A stretch of 37,656 nt of DNA from Novosphingobium pokkalii. Its GTDB lineage: Bacteria; Pseudomonadota; Alphaproteobacteria; Sphingomonadales; Sphingomonadaceae. Location: positions 1 to 37,656 of the forward strand of contig NZ_BMZP01000025.1 of the NCBI RefSeq assembly GCF_014652855.1. The letters are read 5' to 3'. The notes beneath the pieces were generated by a model. It was not told the origin of the DNA. It did not search any database and worked only from the letters and a program-made list of their open reading frames with translations. Of the stretch, positions 24,735-32,499 are shown one piece after another. Position numbers and translations under genes: made by a program. Position 1 is the first letter of the stretch. Each line of letters starts with the position of its first letter.

Positions 24735-24774
24735 GCGCAATCGTGCAATTTGCTGAAATGCGATTGCGCAAATT
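24735..24774. promoter_or_regulatory. Two overlapping dyads in the trpB upstream region
   Basis: GCGCAATCG (24735-24743) pairs exactly with 24761-24769. AATTTGC (24747-24753) pairs with 24768-24774. The two share bases 24768-24769, and one arm of the second lies in the loop of the first, so in RNA they would compete. As DNA they could be regulator half-sites. The trpB ATG is about 100 bp downstream. Confidence 0.5.
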
Positions 24775-24877
24775 CGAAGTGTGTCTCGGTAGCCTTCCAC
24801 CCGGCAGAAAGGCCCCGCATCGCCCCTTCGGCCATGAATCTGGACAAGCGCCGCGCCCTCTGCCAAGCGGCTGGGCC

Positions 24878-26092
24878 ATGACTGCGCAGAACCCGAACAG
24901 CTTCCGCAACCAGCCCGACGATCGCGGCCATTTCGGCCAGTTCGGCGGTCGCTACGTCGCCGAAACGCTGATGCCGCTGATCCTCGATCTCGAAACCGAA
25001 TACCGCAAGGCCAAGGCCGACGCGGGCTTCCAGGCCGAGTTCGACGACCTGCTCGAACACTATGTCGGCCGGCCAAGCCCGCTCTATTTCGCACCGCGAC
25101 TGACAGAAGAGCTTCGTGGTGCCCAGGTCTGGTTCAAGCGCGACGAGCTGAACCACACCGGCGCACACAAGATCAACAACTGCATCGGCCAGATCCTGCT
25201 GGCGATGCGCATGGGCAAGACGCGGATCATCGCCGAAACCGGCGCGGGCCAGCATGGCGTGGCCACGGCCACCGTCTGCGCGCGCTTTGGCCTGCCTTGC
25301 GTGGTCTACATGGGCGCCACCGACGTGGCGCGCCAGGCGCCCAACGTGTTCCGCATGAAGCTGCTGGGCGCGGAAGTGGTCCCCGTGACGGCGGGCGCCG
25401 GAACGCTCAAGGACGCGATGAACGAGGCGCTGCGCGACTGGGTGGCAAACGTGCACGACACGTTCTACATCATCGGCACCGCCGCCGGCCCGCACCCCTA
25501 TCCCGAGCTGGTGCGCGATTTCCAGAGCGTGATCGGCCGCGAGGCCCGCGCGCAGATGCTCAGCCGCACCGGCCGCCTGCCCGATGTGCTGGTGGCCGCG
25601 ATCGGTGGCGGGTCCAACGCCATCGGCCTGTTCCACCCGTTCCTCGATGATCCCTCGGTCAAGATGCTGGGCGTCGAAGCGGCCGGCCACGGGCTGGACA
25701 AGGAACACGCCGCCAGCCTCGCCGGCGGGCGTCCGGGCGTACTCCATGGCAACAAGACATACCTGTTGCAGGACGAGGACGGCCAGATCACCGAAGGCCA
25801 CTCGATCAGCGCCGGCCTCGATTATCCCGGCATCGGCCCCGAACATGCCTGGCTGCGCGATATCGGCCGCGTGGAATACACTTCGGTCACCGACACGCAA
25901 GCGCTCGACGGCTTCCAGTTGCTGTGCCGCACCGAAGGGATCATTCCCGCGCTGGAGCCGAGCCACGCCATCGCCGCCGTCACCAAGCTGGCCCCGACCA
26001 TGGACAAGGACCAGATCATCCTGGCGAACCTGTGCGGGCGCGGCGACAAGGACATCTTCTCGGTGGCCGAGCACCTGGGCGTGAAGCTCTAA
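24878..26092 (+). CDS. trpB: Tryptophan synthase beta subunit
   Basis: It joins indole with L-serine to give L-tryptophan, using PLP, in an alpha2-beta2 complex with TrpA. The 404-residue protein has GHFGQFGGRYVAETLMP at the start, the PLP-binding Lys98 in HTGAHKINN, the catalytic Glu120 in AETGAGQHG, and the phosphate-binding GGGSNAIG. Length is standard. ATG 24878 (MTAQNPNS) is chosen because the upstream part of the frame has no family character; its ribosome binding site is weak (AAGCGG). Upstream dyads may matter for regulation. A 219-bp gap separates it from trpA, longer than the usual tight trpBA junction. Confidence 0.97.
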   Translation: MTAQNPNSFRNQPDDRGHFGQFGGRYVAETLMPLILDLETEYRKAKADAGFQAEFDDLLEHYVGRPSPLYFAPRLTEELRGAQVWFKRDELNHTGAHKINNCIGQILLAMRMGKTRIIAETGAGQHGVATATVCARFGLPCVVYMGATDVARQAPNVFRMKLLGAEVVPVTAGAGTLKDAMNEALRDWVANVHDTFYIIGTAAGPHPYPELVRDFQSVIGREARAQMLSRTGRLPDVLVAAIGGGSNAIGLFHPFLDDPSVKMLGVEAAGHGLDKEHAASLAGGRPGVLHGNKTYLLQDEDGQITEGHSISAGLDYPGIGPEHAWLRDIGRVEYTSVTDTQALDGFQLLCRTEGIIPALEPSHAIAAVTKLAPTMDKDQIILANLCGRGDKDIFSVAEHLGVKL

Positions 26093-26125
26093 GGGACAGG
26101 AAGCCCTCTCCCCTTTCGCACTCCG

Positions 26126-26150
26126 TCACCCCGGACTTGATCCGGGGTGA
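26126..26150. repeat. Extragenic palindrome (10-bp stem, CTTGA loop) between trpB and trpA
   Basis: TCACCCCGGA and its exact complement flank CTTGA. The core CCCCGGACTTGATCCGGGG is a form of a palindrome repeated in intergenic DNA of many Alphaproteobacteria. Its position inside an operon suggests a late insertion. It could stabilise upstream trpB mRNA or lower trpA expression. Confidence 0.8.
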
Positions 26151-26172
26151 GGACAAGGACGATAGGCGGCTC

Positions 26173-26190
26173 TTTGCATCATGGTGCAAA
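26173..26190. repeat. Near-perfect dyad TTTGCA-N6-TGCAAA
   Basis: Six-base arms are separated by TCATGG, in the trpB-trpA spacer just after the extragenic palindrome. It could be part of the same inserted unit or a protein-binding site. Nothing else supports a role. Confidence 0.35.
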
Positions 26191-26311
26191 TCCCGTAGTG
26201 CGCTGCGCGAAAGCGACGAAGACGATGGAAGGTGTTTTTGAAATGACGTCCCTGCCGCTCACGATGCCGCTCACGGTGGCGCGCACGACACCGCGCGGAG
26301 CGACCGCCTAA

Positions 26312-27112
26312 ATGTCTCGCCTCTCCGCCGCCTTTGCCAAGGGCCACGCCGCGCTCGTCTGCTTCGTCACCGGGGGTGATCCCACGCCCGAAGCCACGCC
26401 CGCGATTCTCGACGCGCTGGTCGAAGGCGGCGCCGATGTGATCGAGCTGGGCATGCCCTTTACCGATCCGATGGCCGATGGCCCGGCGATCCAGAACGCC
26501 AATCTGCGCGCCCTAGCCGCCGGTACCAAGACCGCGCATATCCTCGCCATCGCCAAGGCTTTCCGCGCCCGCCACCCCGATGTGCCGCTGGTGCTGATGG
26601 GCTATGCCAACCCGATGATCACGCGCGGCGCGGAATGGTTCGCCGATGCCTGCGCCGATGCCGGCGTGGACGGGGTGATCTGCGTGGACATTCCCAGCGA
26701 GGAAGACCCCGAGCTTGGCCCGGCGCTGCGCGCGCGCGGCATTTCGCCGATCCGCCTGGCCACCCCCACCACCGATGCCGCGCGGCTGCCTGCCGTGCTC
26801 GATGGATCGGGCGGGTTTCTCTATTACGTTTCGGTTGCCGGCATCACCGGCAAGCAATCGGCCGCGCTCGCCTCGATCCAAGAGGCCGTGGCGCGAATCA
26901 AGCAAACCGCCACGATCCCCGTTGCCGTGGGCTTTGGTGTGCGCACGCCCGAACAGGCCGGTGGCATTGCCGCCGTGGCCGATGGCGTCGTCGTCGGCTC
27001 GGCCCTGGTGGATCTCGTGGCCCAACATGGCGCCGATGCCCCCGGCCCGGTGCGCGAACTGACCAGCGCCCTGAGCGCGGCGGTGCACGCGGCGCGAAAG
27101 GAAATCGCATGA
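26312..27112 (+). CDS. trpA: Tryptophan synthase alpha subunit
   Basis: It cleaves indole-3-glycerol phosphate to indole and glyceraldehyde 3-phosphate and passes indole through a tunnel to TrpB. The 266-residue TIM-barrel protein has ALVCFVTGGDP near the N-terminus, catalytic Glu45 and Asp56 in ELGMPFTDPMADGP, VDGVICVDIPSEE, and the phosphate-binding VAVGFGVRTPEQ and GVVVGSALV. Its stop overlaps the accD start by ATGA. All catalytic residues are present. Confidence 0.97.
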   Translation: MSRLSAAFAKGHAALVCFVTGGDPTPEATPAILDALVEGGADVIELGMPFTDPMADGPAIQNANLRALAAGTKTAHILAIAKAFRARHPDVPLVLMGYANPMITRGAEWFADACADAGVDGVICVDIPSEEDPELGPALRARGISPIRLATPTTDAARLPAVLDGSGGFLYYVSVAGITGKQSAALASIQEAVARIKQTATIPVAVGFGVRTPEQAGGIAAVADGVVVGSALVDLVAQHGADAPGPVRELTSALSAAVHAARKEIA

Positions 27113-27960
27113 GCTGGATCAACCGCGTTCGCAACGCGCTGCCCTTTGCCGCGCCCAAGCGCGACACGCCCGACAACCTGTGGATCAAATGCCCTTCGTG
27201 CGGCGAGATGCTGTTCACCAAGGAGTATGAAGACAACCAGTCGGTCTGCCCGCGCTGCGATCACCATGGCCGCATCGGCGCCGATGCGCGCCTGGCGCAA
27301 CTGATGGACCCGGGCTTCGTCCTGCTGCCCGCGCCCAAGGTGAAGGAAGACCCGCTCAAGTTCCGCGACACCAAGAAGTATGTCGACCGGATCAAGGGTG
27401 CCCGCGCCGCCAACCCGCACCCCGATGCGCTGACCAATGCAGTCGGCCGGATCGAAGGCAAGAAGGCCGTGGTCGGCGTGCAGGAATTCGCGTTCATGGG
27501 TGGATCGATGGGCATGGCCGTGGGCAATGCCTTCATCGCCGGCACCGAGCGCGCGATCCGCGAGAAGTGCCCCTATATCGCCGTTACCGCCGCTGGCGGC
27601 GCGCGCATGCAGGAAGGCATTCTCTCGCTGATGCAGATGCCGCGCTCCACCGTGGCAATCAGCCGCCTCCACGCGGCCGGCCTGCCCTATATCGTGGTGC
27701 TGACCGATCCCACCACCGGGGGCGTGACTGCCAGCTATGCCATGCTGGGTGACATCCAGATCGCCGAACCGGGCGCCCTGATCGGCTTTGCCGGCCAGCG
27801 CGTGATCCAGGACACGATCCGCGAAAAGCTGCCCGAAGGCTTCCAGCGCGCGGAATACCTGCACGCGCATGGCATGATCGACATGGTGGTGCATCGCCAC
27901 AGCCTGCGCGCCACGCTGGCCGAGACGATCGACTATCTGATGGCCGCCAAAGCCGCCTGA
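27109..27960 (+). CDS. accD: Acetyl-CoA carboxylase carboxyltransferase, beta subunit
   Basis: AccD with AccA transfers the carboxyl group from biotin to acetyl-CoA to make malonyl-CoA for fatty-acid synthesis. The 283-residue protein has the N-terminal zinc ribbon (C28, C31, C47, C50 in CPSCG and CPRCDHH) and the crotonase-fold core with FMGGSMG, GGARMQEG and TTGGVTASYAMLGD. The start at 27109 has AAAGGA upstream and overlaps trpA by four bases, so translation is likely coupled. The trpA-accD-folC order is conserved in Alphaproteobacteria. Confidence 0.97.
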   Translation: MSWINRVRNALPFAAPKRDTPDNLWIKCPSCGEMLFTKEYEDNQSVCPRCDHHGRIGADARLAQLMDPGFVLLPAPKVKEDPLKFRDTKKYVDRIKGARAANPHPDALTNAVGRIEGKKAVVGVQEFAFMGGSMGMAVGNAFIAGTERAIREKCPYIAVTAAGGARMQEGILSLMQMPRSTVAISRLHAAGLPYIVVLTDPTTGGVTASYAMLGDIQIAEPGALIGFAGQRVIQDTIREKLPEGFQRAEYLHAHGMIDMVVHRHSLRATLAETIDYLMAAKAA

Positions 27961-27995
27961 TCAGGAAGTAAGCAGCAGCTCGGGAGAGCGGTTTC

Positions 27996-29318
27996 GTGAA
28001 GGACTTCGCGATTTCCGACAACGCGGCCGTGCAGGCCCAGCTTGACCGGCTGGGCGCGCTGTCGCTGCCGCAGGGGCGGCTGGGGCTGGACACCGTGCGC
28101 GAACTTTGCGCGCGGCTGGGCAATCCGCAGGATCGCCTGCCGCCGGTGTTCCACGTTGCCGGCACCAACGGCAAGGGTTCGACCTGCACCTACCTGCGCT
28201 TCATGCTCGAAGCGCAGGGCCTGCGTGTTCACACGGCGACCAAGCCGCACCTGGTGCGCTACAACGAGCGCATCCGCCTGGCCGGCCGGTTGATCGACGA
28301 TGCCATGCTGGCCGACCTGCTCAAGGAAGCGCTCGACGCGGCCGAGCCGGACCTGGCGCCCAGCTTCTTTGAAGTGACCACGGCGGCGCTGTTCCTCGCG
28401 TTTGCGCGCGTCCCCGCCGATGCCTGCGTGATCGAAACGGGCCTGGGCGGGCGACTGGACGCCACCAACATCCTGCCCACGGCGGCCTGCACCGGCCTGG
28501 CGACGCTGGGGCTGGATCACGAAGCCTTCCTGCTTTCGCCCGATGCCGGCCTGCCCGCGTTCCTGCCCGACGATTCGCTGGCGCGCATCGCCTTTGAAAA
28601 GGCCAGCATTGCCAAGCCGGGCGTCCCGCTCGTCACGCTCACCTATCCGGCGCAGGCGGCGCAAGTCGTGGCCGAAACCGCCGCCTTGCAGGGTGCCACG
28701 GTGGTGGCGCGCAGCGCCGCCTGGGACGCCAGCGTCGATGGCGCCATCCACTATCGCGACGCGCATGGCACGCTCACCCTGCCCCTGCCCACGCTGGCCG
28801 GCGCGCACCAGGCGGAAAACGCCGCGCTGGCCGTCGCGATGCTGCGCCACCAGAGCGCCGTGGCCGTCAGCACGGAAGCCATGGCCCAGGGCATCCGCGC
28901 CACGCGCTGGCCCGCGCGCCTGCAACGGCTGGGCGCCGGGCCGCTGACCGCCCGCGTGCCGGGCCGCACGGTGTGGCTGGATGGCGGGCACAATCCCGAT
29001 GCCGGGCTTGCCATAGCACGGCACCTCTCGGCGCAGCCGCCGGTCCACGTGATCATCGGCATGCTTGCGAACAAGGATCCGGCCGCGATTCTCGGCCCGC
29101 TGGGCGATCACGCGCTGTCGATCTCGGTGGTTCCCGCGCCGGGGCACGATGCCCATCGCCCGGAAGATTTCGCCGCCCACAGCGCCTTGCCGGTGCGCAG
29201 CTTTGCCGACGTGGGCGACGCCCTCGCCGCGCTGCCCGCAACGGGCGACGTGCTGATCGTCGGCTCGCTCTATCTCGCCGGGGACGTGCTGCGCCGGAAC
29301 GGCGAAGTGCCGGACTAA
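27996..29318 (+). CDS. folC: Bifunctional folylpolyglutamate synthase/dihydrofolate synthase
   Basis: It adds glutamate to dihydropteroate and to folates, using ATP, in folate synthesis and retention. The 440-residue Mur-ligase-like protein has the P-loop VAGTNGKGSTCTYLR (GTNGKGS 56-62), SPHL-like TKPHLVRYNERI, the FEVTTAALFLAF segment, IETGLGGRLDATN and the C-terminal DGGHNPDAG. It begins with GTG at 27996, preceded by GGGAG, 35 bp after accD. It ends the plus-strand block, convergent with the amidotransferase gene 13 bp away. Confidence 0.96.
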   Translation: MKDFAISDNAAVQAQLDRLGALSLPQGRLGLDTVRELCARLGNPQDRLPPVFHVAGTNGKGSTCTYLRFMLEAQGLRVHTATKPHLVRYNERIRLAGRLIDDAMLADLLKEALDAAEPDLAPSFFEVTTAALFLAFARVPADACVIETGLGGRLDATNILPTAACTGLATLGLDHEAFLLSPDAGLPAFLPDDSLARIAFEKASIAKPGVPLVTLTYPAQAAQVVAETAALQGATVVARSAAWDASVDGAIHYRDAHGTLTLPLPTLAGAHQAENAALAVAMLRHQSAVAVSTEAMAQGIRATRWPARLQRLGAGPLTARVPGRTVWLDGGHNPDAGLAIARHLSAQPPVHVIIGMLANKDPAAILGPLGDHALSISVVPAPGHDAHRPEDFAAHSALPVRSFADVGDALAALPATGDVLIVGSLYLAGDVLRRNGEVPD

Positions 29319-29331
29319 CCGTCCGTAAGGC

Positions 29332-30024
29332 CTAGGCTACCCCGGCCAGCCATTCGCGAATCATCGCCCGGCCGGCCTGTACGGCGCCAGCGCCATGGGC
29401 GTTGTGCGCATGCCGCAGCGAGGCTTCCGTATGGCCCGCTTCCGCAACGTCTTCGGGCGACTGTTCGATCCATGCATCAAAGCGGGGGTCTTCGCCCATT
29501 TCGGCATGGAATTGCAGCGCCAGCAGATTGCGCCCGCGCCGGAAGGCCTGGTGCGGATAGACATGGCTGGAGGCAAGCAGTTCGGCCTGGGGCGGCAGGG
29601 TGAAGGTATCGCCATGCCAGTGCAGCACCGGCACGCCGGCCACGTGGCGCAAGGGGCTGTCCGCCACATGGACCTGTACCGGATGGAAGCCCACTTCCTT
29701 GGCATGGCCGCGATAGACATCGGCGCCCAGCGCGGCCGCAATCATCTGCGCGCCAAAGCACACCCCCAGCGTCGGCCGGTCCGCGGCCAGGCGCAGCGCA
29801 AGGCGGCGCATCTGGCAGCGGATCCAGGGATGCTCGATCTGGTCATAGATGCCCATGGGGCCACCCATCATGATCAGCAGGTCGGGCTCACGCAGGTCGA
29901 GCGCCGGGAACGCCGGGTCGCACACATCGATGCGATCGACGGTATAGCCGGCCTCCTCGATCGGCTGGCGATAGCCGGCCACCCCTTCGTAGGGCACGTG
30001 GCGGATGATCAGCGCGGACTTCAT
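29332..30024 (-). CDS. Class I glutamine amidotransferase-like protein (GMP synthase-type domain)
   Basis: The 230-residue protein is a stand-alone class I amidotransferase domain. It has the oxyanion strand MMGGPMGIYD, the nucleophile Cys89 in GVCFGAQMIA, and His173/Glu175 in LQFHAEM. Such domains hydrolyse glutamine to donate ammonia, or cleave gamma-glutamyl compounds as in puuD-like proteins. No synthetase partner is adjacent, so the substrate is open. The C-terminal 50 residues are a helical extension. It is convergent with folC, with 13 bp between stops and no clear terminator. The small gene at 30097-30267 lies just upstream on the same strand. Confidence 0.88.
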   Translation of the reverse strand: MKSALIIRHVPYEGVAGYRQPIEEAGYTVDRIDVCDPAFPALDLREPDLLIMMGGPMGIYDQIEHPWIRCQMRRLALRLAADRPTLGVCFGAQMIAAALGADVYRGHAKEVGFHPVQVHVADSPLRHVAGVPVLHWHGDTFTLPPQAELLASSHVYPHQAFRRGRNLLALQFHAEMGEDPRFDAWIEQSPEDVAEAGHTEASLRHAHNAHGAGAVQAGRAMIREWLAGVA

Positions 30025-30096
30025 GGGTCTTTATCGTGACCAATCGGTTGCAGGCCGGCAAGCGGCACCCTGCGGTTTTCTACAGGTGGGGCTGGG

Positions 30097-30267
30097 TCAG
30101 AGGCCCAGCCGGCGGAAGAATTCCTCCGCCGTGCTGGGCCTTTCACCGTCCGGACGCGCCGCACCCGGCGTGCCCCACGAAGGATGGGGCAAGGGCGCGG
30201 CAACGTGGAGGGACGCCGGACGGCGGGAAAGGCGGCGGCCAAAACGATCGGCAGGGAAACGGGGCAT
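30097..30267 (-). CDS. Small hypothetical protein, 56 residues
   Basis: ATG 30267 is preceded by AAAAAGGAG (30277-30285 region) at about nine bases, a strong ribosome binding site. The frame reads a basic protein starting MPRFPADRFGRRLSRRP and ending TAEEFFRRLGL. It has no signal peptide or membrane helix. The last codons overlap a large perfect-arm hairpin (30101-30141). It is likely co-oriented with the amidotransferase gene 72 bp further on. I recognise no family. Support comes from the ribosome site and an uninterrupted frame only, so it is tentative. Confidence 0.5.
   Translation of the reverse strand: MPRFPADRFGRRLSRRPASLHVAAPLPHPSWGTPGAARPDGERPSTAEEFFRRLGL
30101..30141. repeat. Large hairpin with 16-bp stem and one bulge
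   Basis: AGGCCCAGC (30101-30109) pairs with 30133-30141 and CGGCGGA (30110-30116) with 30125-30131, leaving a single bulged T at 30132 and an eight-base loop centred on GAATTC. It overlaps the last codons of the 56-residue frame. TTC follows on the plus strand, so weak terminator activity is possible. Confidence 0.8.
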
Positions 30268-30476
30268 TGTCGCATTCTCCTTTTTACGGGGCCGAACACG
30301 AACCTGGCCACATGGCCTCGCTTTCGTGCGCTTTAGCCGTTGATGACGCGGAGCAAGCTGGCAGGATCAAAAGCCGCGACCGGACAGAGCCGATGCATTT
30401 TCTCTACTGTTTCAGTTGATAAAGGTCATTCGAGAAAAGCTGAACTCTACCCAAGATTTCCTTGGCCCAAGAAGAA

Positions 30477-30511
30477 GGCCCGCCGCGCGCCGCAGAGGCG
30501 CCCGACGGGCC
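30477..30511 (-). terminator. Terminator of the aceA transcript
   Basis: Fifteen-base arms (30477-30491, 30497-30511) pair with two mismatches around a five-base loop. On the minus strand the stem is followed by TTCTTCTT. It lies about 43 bp after the stop of the 52-residue gene, so it probably ends the aceA plus small-gene transcript. Confidence 0.65.
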
Positions 30512-30553
30512 AGCCTTTCCTCCCCAGGAAAAGCGAAGTCTGCGTGTTCCGGC

Positions 30554-30712
30554 TTAGCGCCCCATGGCGCTGCCGAGACGGTGATAGAGGTGCGAGAACT
30601 TCACCGATTCGGGCTTGTCCTCGATATCCTTGAGGTAGTGCAGCACGGCCTCGCGGATCAGCTTGAAGTCCTCGGTCGAGAGGACTGCACGGGCACGGGC
30701 AGGTTCAGCCAT
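30554..30712 (-). CDS. Small conserved-looking protein downstream of aceA, 52 residues
   Basis: ATG 30712 is preceded by AAGGAGAAGGAC, an excellent ribosome binding site. The protein begins MAEPARARAVLSTEDFKLIREAV, continues with HYLKDIEDKPESVKFSHLYHRLGSAMGR, and is predicted mostly helical with no export signal. It starts about 48 bp after aceA on the same strand, and a hairpin terminator follows, so the two are very likely one transcript. I do not recognise a named family. A role tied to isocitrate lyase or to acetate growth is only inferred from position. Confidence 0.75.
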   Translation of the reverse strand: MAEPARARAVLSTEDFKLIREAVLHYLKDIEDKPESVKFSHLYHRLGSAMGR

Positions 30713-30760
30713 TGTCCTTCTCCTTGCGTTGGTTTCGCTTCTCTTGATTCTTGGCCTGGC

Positions 30761-32353
30761 TCAGGCCGCGAACTGGTTCATCGTGTTGTGGGCGCCGCCG
30801 GCCTTGAGCGCAGCATCGCGGGCGAAGTATTCCTTGTGATCGTCGCCGATGTCCGACCCGGCCATGGCCTGGTGCTTGACGCAGGCGATGCCCTGGCGGA
30901 TTTCCTGGCGCTGCACGCCCTTGACGTAGCCCAGCATGCCCGCCTCGCCGAAGTATTCCTTGGCCAGGTTGTCGGTGCTGAGCGCGGCCGTATGATAGGT
31001 CGGCAGCGTGATCAGGTGGTGGAAGATGCCGGCTTCGCGCGCCGCATCACGCTGGAACGTGCGGATGCGCTCGTCGGCTTCTTCCGCCAGTGGCGTCGTG
31101 TCGTAATCCACGCTCATCAGCCGCGCGCGGTCATAGCCGCTCACGTCCTTGCCGTCCGCGGCCCAGGCATCATAGACCTGCTGGCGGAAATTGAGCGTCC
31201 AGTTGAAGCTGGGCGAGTTGTTGTAGACCAGCTTGGCATCGGGGATCGCTTCGCGAATGCGCGAAACCATCCCGCCGATCTGGCCGATATGCGGCTTTTC
31301 GGTTTCGATCCACAGCAGGTCCGCGCCGTTTTGCAGGCTGGTGATGCAGTCCAGCACGCAGCGATCCTCGCCGGTTCCGGGGCGGAACTGGTAAAGGTTC
31401 GACGGCAGCCGCTTGGGACGCATCAACTGCCCGTCGCGGGTGATCAGCACGTCGCCATGGCCGATCGTGGCTGGATCGACCGGCTCGCAATCGAGGAAGC
31501 TGTTGTACTGATCGCCGATGTCGCCAGCCTCGCGGGTGAAGGCGATCTGCTTGGTCAACCCAGCGCCGAGCGAGTCGGTGCGCGCGACGATCACGCCCTG
31601 GTCCACGCCGAGCTCGAGGAACGCATAGCGCACCGCGCGGATCTTGGCGATGAAGTCCTCATGCGGAACGGTGACCTTGCCATCCTGGTGGCCGCACTGC
31701 TTTTCATCGGAAACCTGGTTTTCGATCTGGATGCAGCAGGCGCCCGCCTCGATGAACTTCTTGGCCAAGAGATACGTCGCCTCGGCATTGCCGAAGCCCG
31801 CGTCGATATCGGCCACGATCGGCACGATGTGCGTTTCATGGGTGTCGATATCGTGCTGAATCTTGGCCGCGCGCACTTGGTCGCCCGCCGCACGCGCCGC
31901 GTCGAGATCGCGGAACAACTGGTTCAGCTCGCGCGCATCGGCCTGGCGCAGGAAGGTGTAGAGTTCCTCGATCAGCGCCGGAACGCTGGTCTTCTCGTGC
32001 ATCGACTGATCGGGCAGCGGCCCGAATTCGCTGCGCAGCGCCGCGACCATCCAGCCCGAGAGGTAGAGGTAACGCCCCTTGGTAGTGCCGAAATGCTTTT
32101 TGATGGAAATCATCTTCTGCTGGCCGATGAAGCCGTGCCAGCACCCCAGCGACTGGGTGTAGTTGGCCGGGTCGGCATCATAGGCGGCCATGTCGCGCCG
32201 CATGATCGCGGCGGTGTAGCGCGCGATGTCCAGCCCGGTGCGGAAGCGGTTCTGGAGACGCATGCGCGCCACGCTTTCGGCGGCAATGCCATCCCAATGG
32301 CTGTTCGGCGTGATCGTGCGATCCGCCTCGATGATCGATTGCTGGTACGTCAT
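30761..32353 (-). CDS. aceA: Isocitrate lyase
   Basis: It splits isocitrate to succinate and glyoxylate, the first glyoxylate-shunt step needed for growth on acetate or fatty acids. The 530-residue protein belongs to the longer ICL type. The active-site motif reads K-Q-C-G-H (C220) in SDEKQCGHQDGK. Upstream are GRYLYLSGW and the metal-binding VADIDAGFGNAE; downstream are NNSPSFNWT and HHLITLPTYHTAALST. Malate synthase is not in the window. The gene is divergent from an ScfR/RamB-like regulator with a perfect dyad between them, which suggests direct control by acyl-CoA status. Confidence 0.96.
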   Translation of the reverse strand: MTYQQSIIEADRTITPNSHWDGIAAESVARMRLQNRFRTGLDIARYTAAIMRRDMAAYDADPANYTQSLGCWHGFIGQQKMISIKKHFGTTKGRYLYLSGWMVAALRSEFGPLPDQSMHEKTSVPALIEELYTFLRQADARELNQLFRDLDAARAAGDQVRAAKIQHDIDTHETHIVPIVADIDAGFGNAEATYLLAKKFIEAGACCIQIENQVSDEKQCGHQDGKVTVPHEDFIAKIRAVRYAFLELGVDQGVIVARTDSLGAGLTKQIAFTREAGDIGDQYNSFLDCEPVDPATIGHGDVLITRDGQLMRPKRLPSNLYQFRPGTGEDRCVLDCITSLQNGADLLWIETEKPHIGQIGGMVSRIREAIPDAKLVYNNSPSFNWTLNFRQQVYDAWAADGKDVSGYDRARLMSVDYDTTPLAEEADERIRTFQRDAAREAGIFHHLITLPTYHTAALSTDNLAKEYFGEAGMLGYVKGVQRQEIRQGIACVKHQAMAGSDIGDDHKEYFARDAALKAGGAHNTMNQFAA

Positions 32354-32448
32354 GGCATGTGCCCCTTCCGGTATGCGTGATCTTTCGCTGCAACCGGAAT
32401 TACCGCCGCATGATGCACTGCGGAATGCGTTGCGGGGTCATGTTGTCA

Positions 32449-32475
32449 AACTTTACAGCTTTTGCTTGTAAAGTT
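32449..32475. promoter_or_regulatory. Perfect dyad between aceA and its divergent regulator
   Basis: AACTTTACA (32449-32457) and TGTAAAGTT (32467-32475) are exact complements nine bases apart. The dyad is 96 bp from the aceA start and 25 bp from the regulator start. Regulators of the RamB/ScfR type bind short A/T-rich dyads in such divergent regions, so this is the likely operator and would also permit autoregulation. Confidence 0.7.
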
Positions 32476-32499
32476 GTACAGGCCTGACAAGATACCGTC

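Larger units (their letters stand above)
24444..24877. other. 434-bp intergenic region in front of trpB
   Basis: This holds the promoter region of the leftward outer-membrane gene, an A/T-rich central part (24540-24655), a leftward terminator (24654-24683), and two overlapping dyads (24735-24774). Open frames that cross it lack ribosome binding sites. A small leftward RNA ending at the terminator and a regulated trpB leader are possible. No coding gene is supported. Confidence 0.6.

Noticed and set aside
24743..24877. N-terminal extension of TrpB or a Trp leader peptide
   Set aside because: The extension has no similarity to TrpB N-termini, and no short frame with clustered Trp codons is present.
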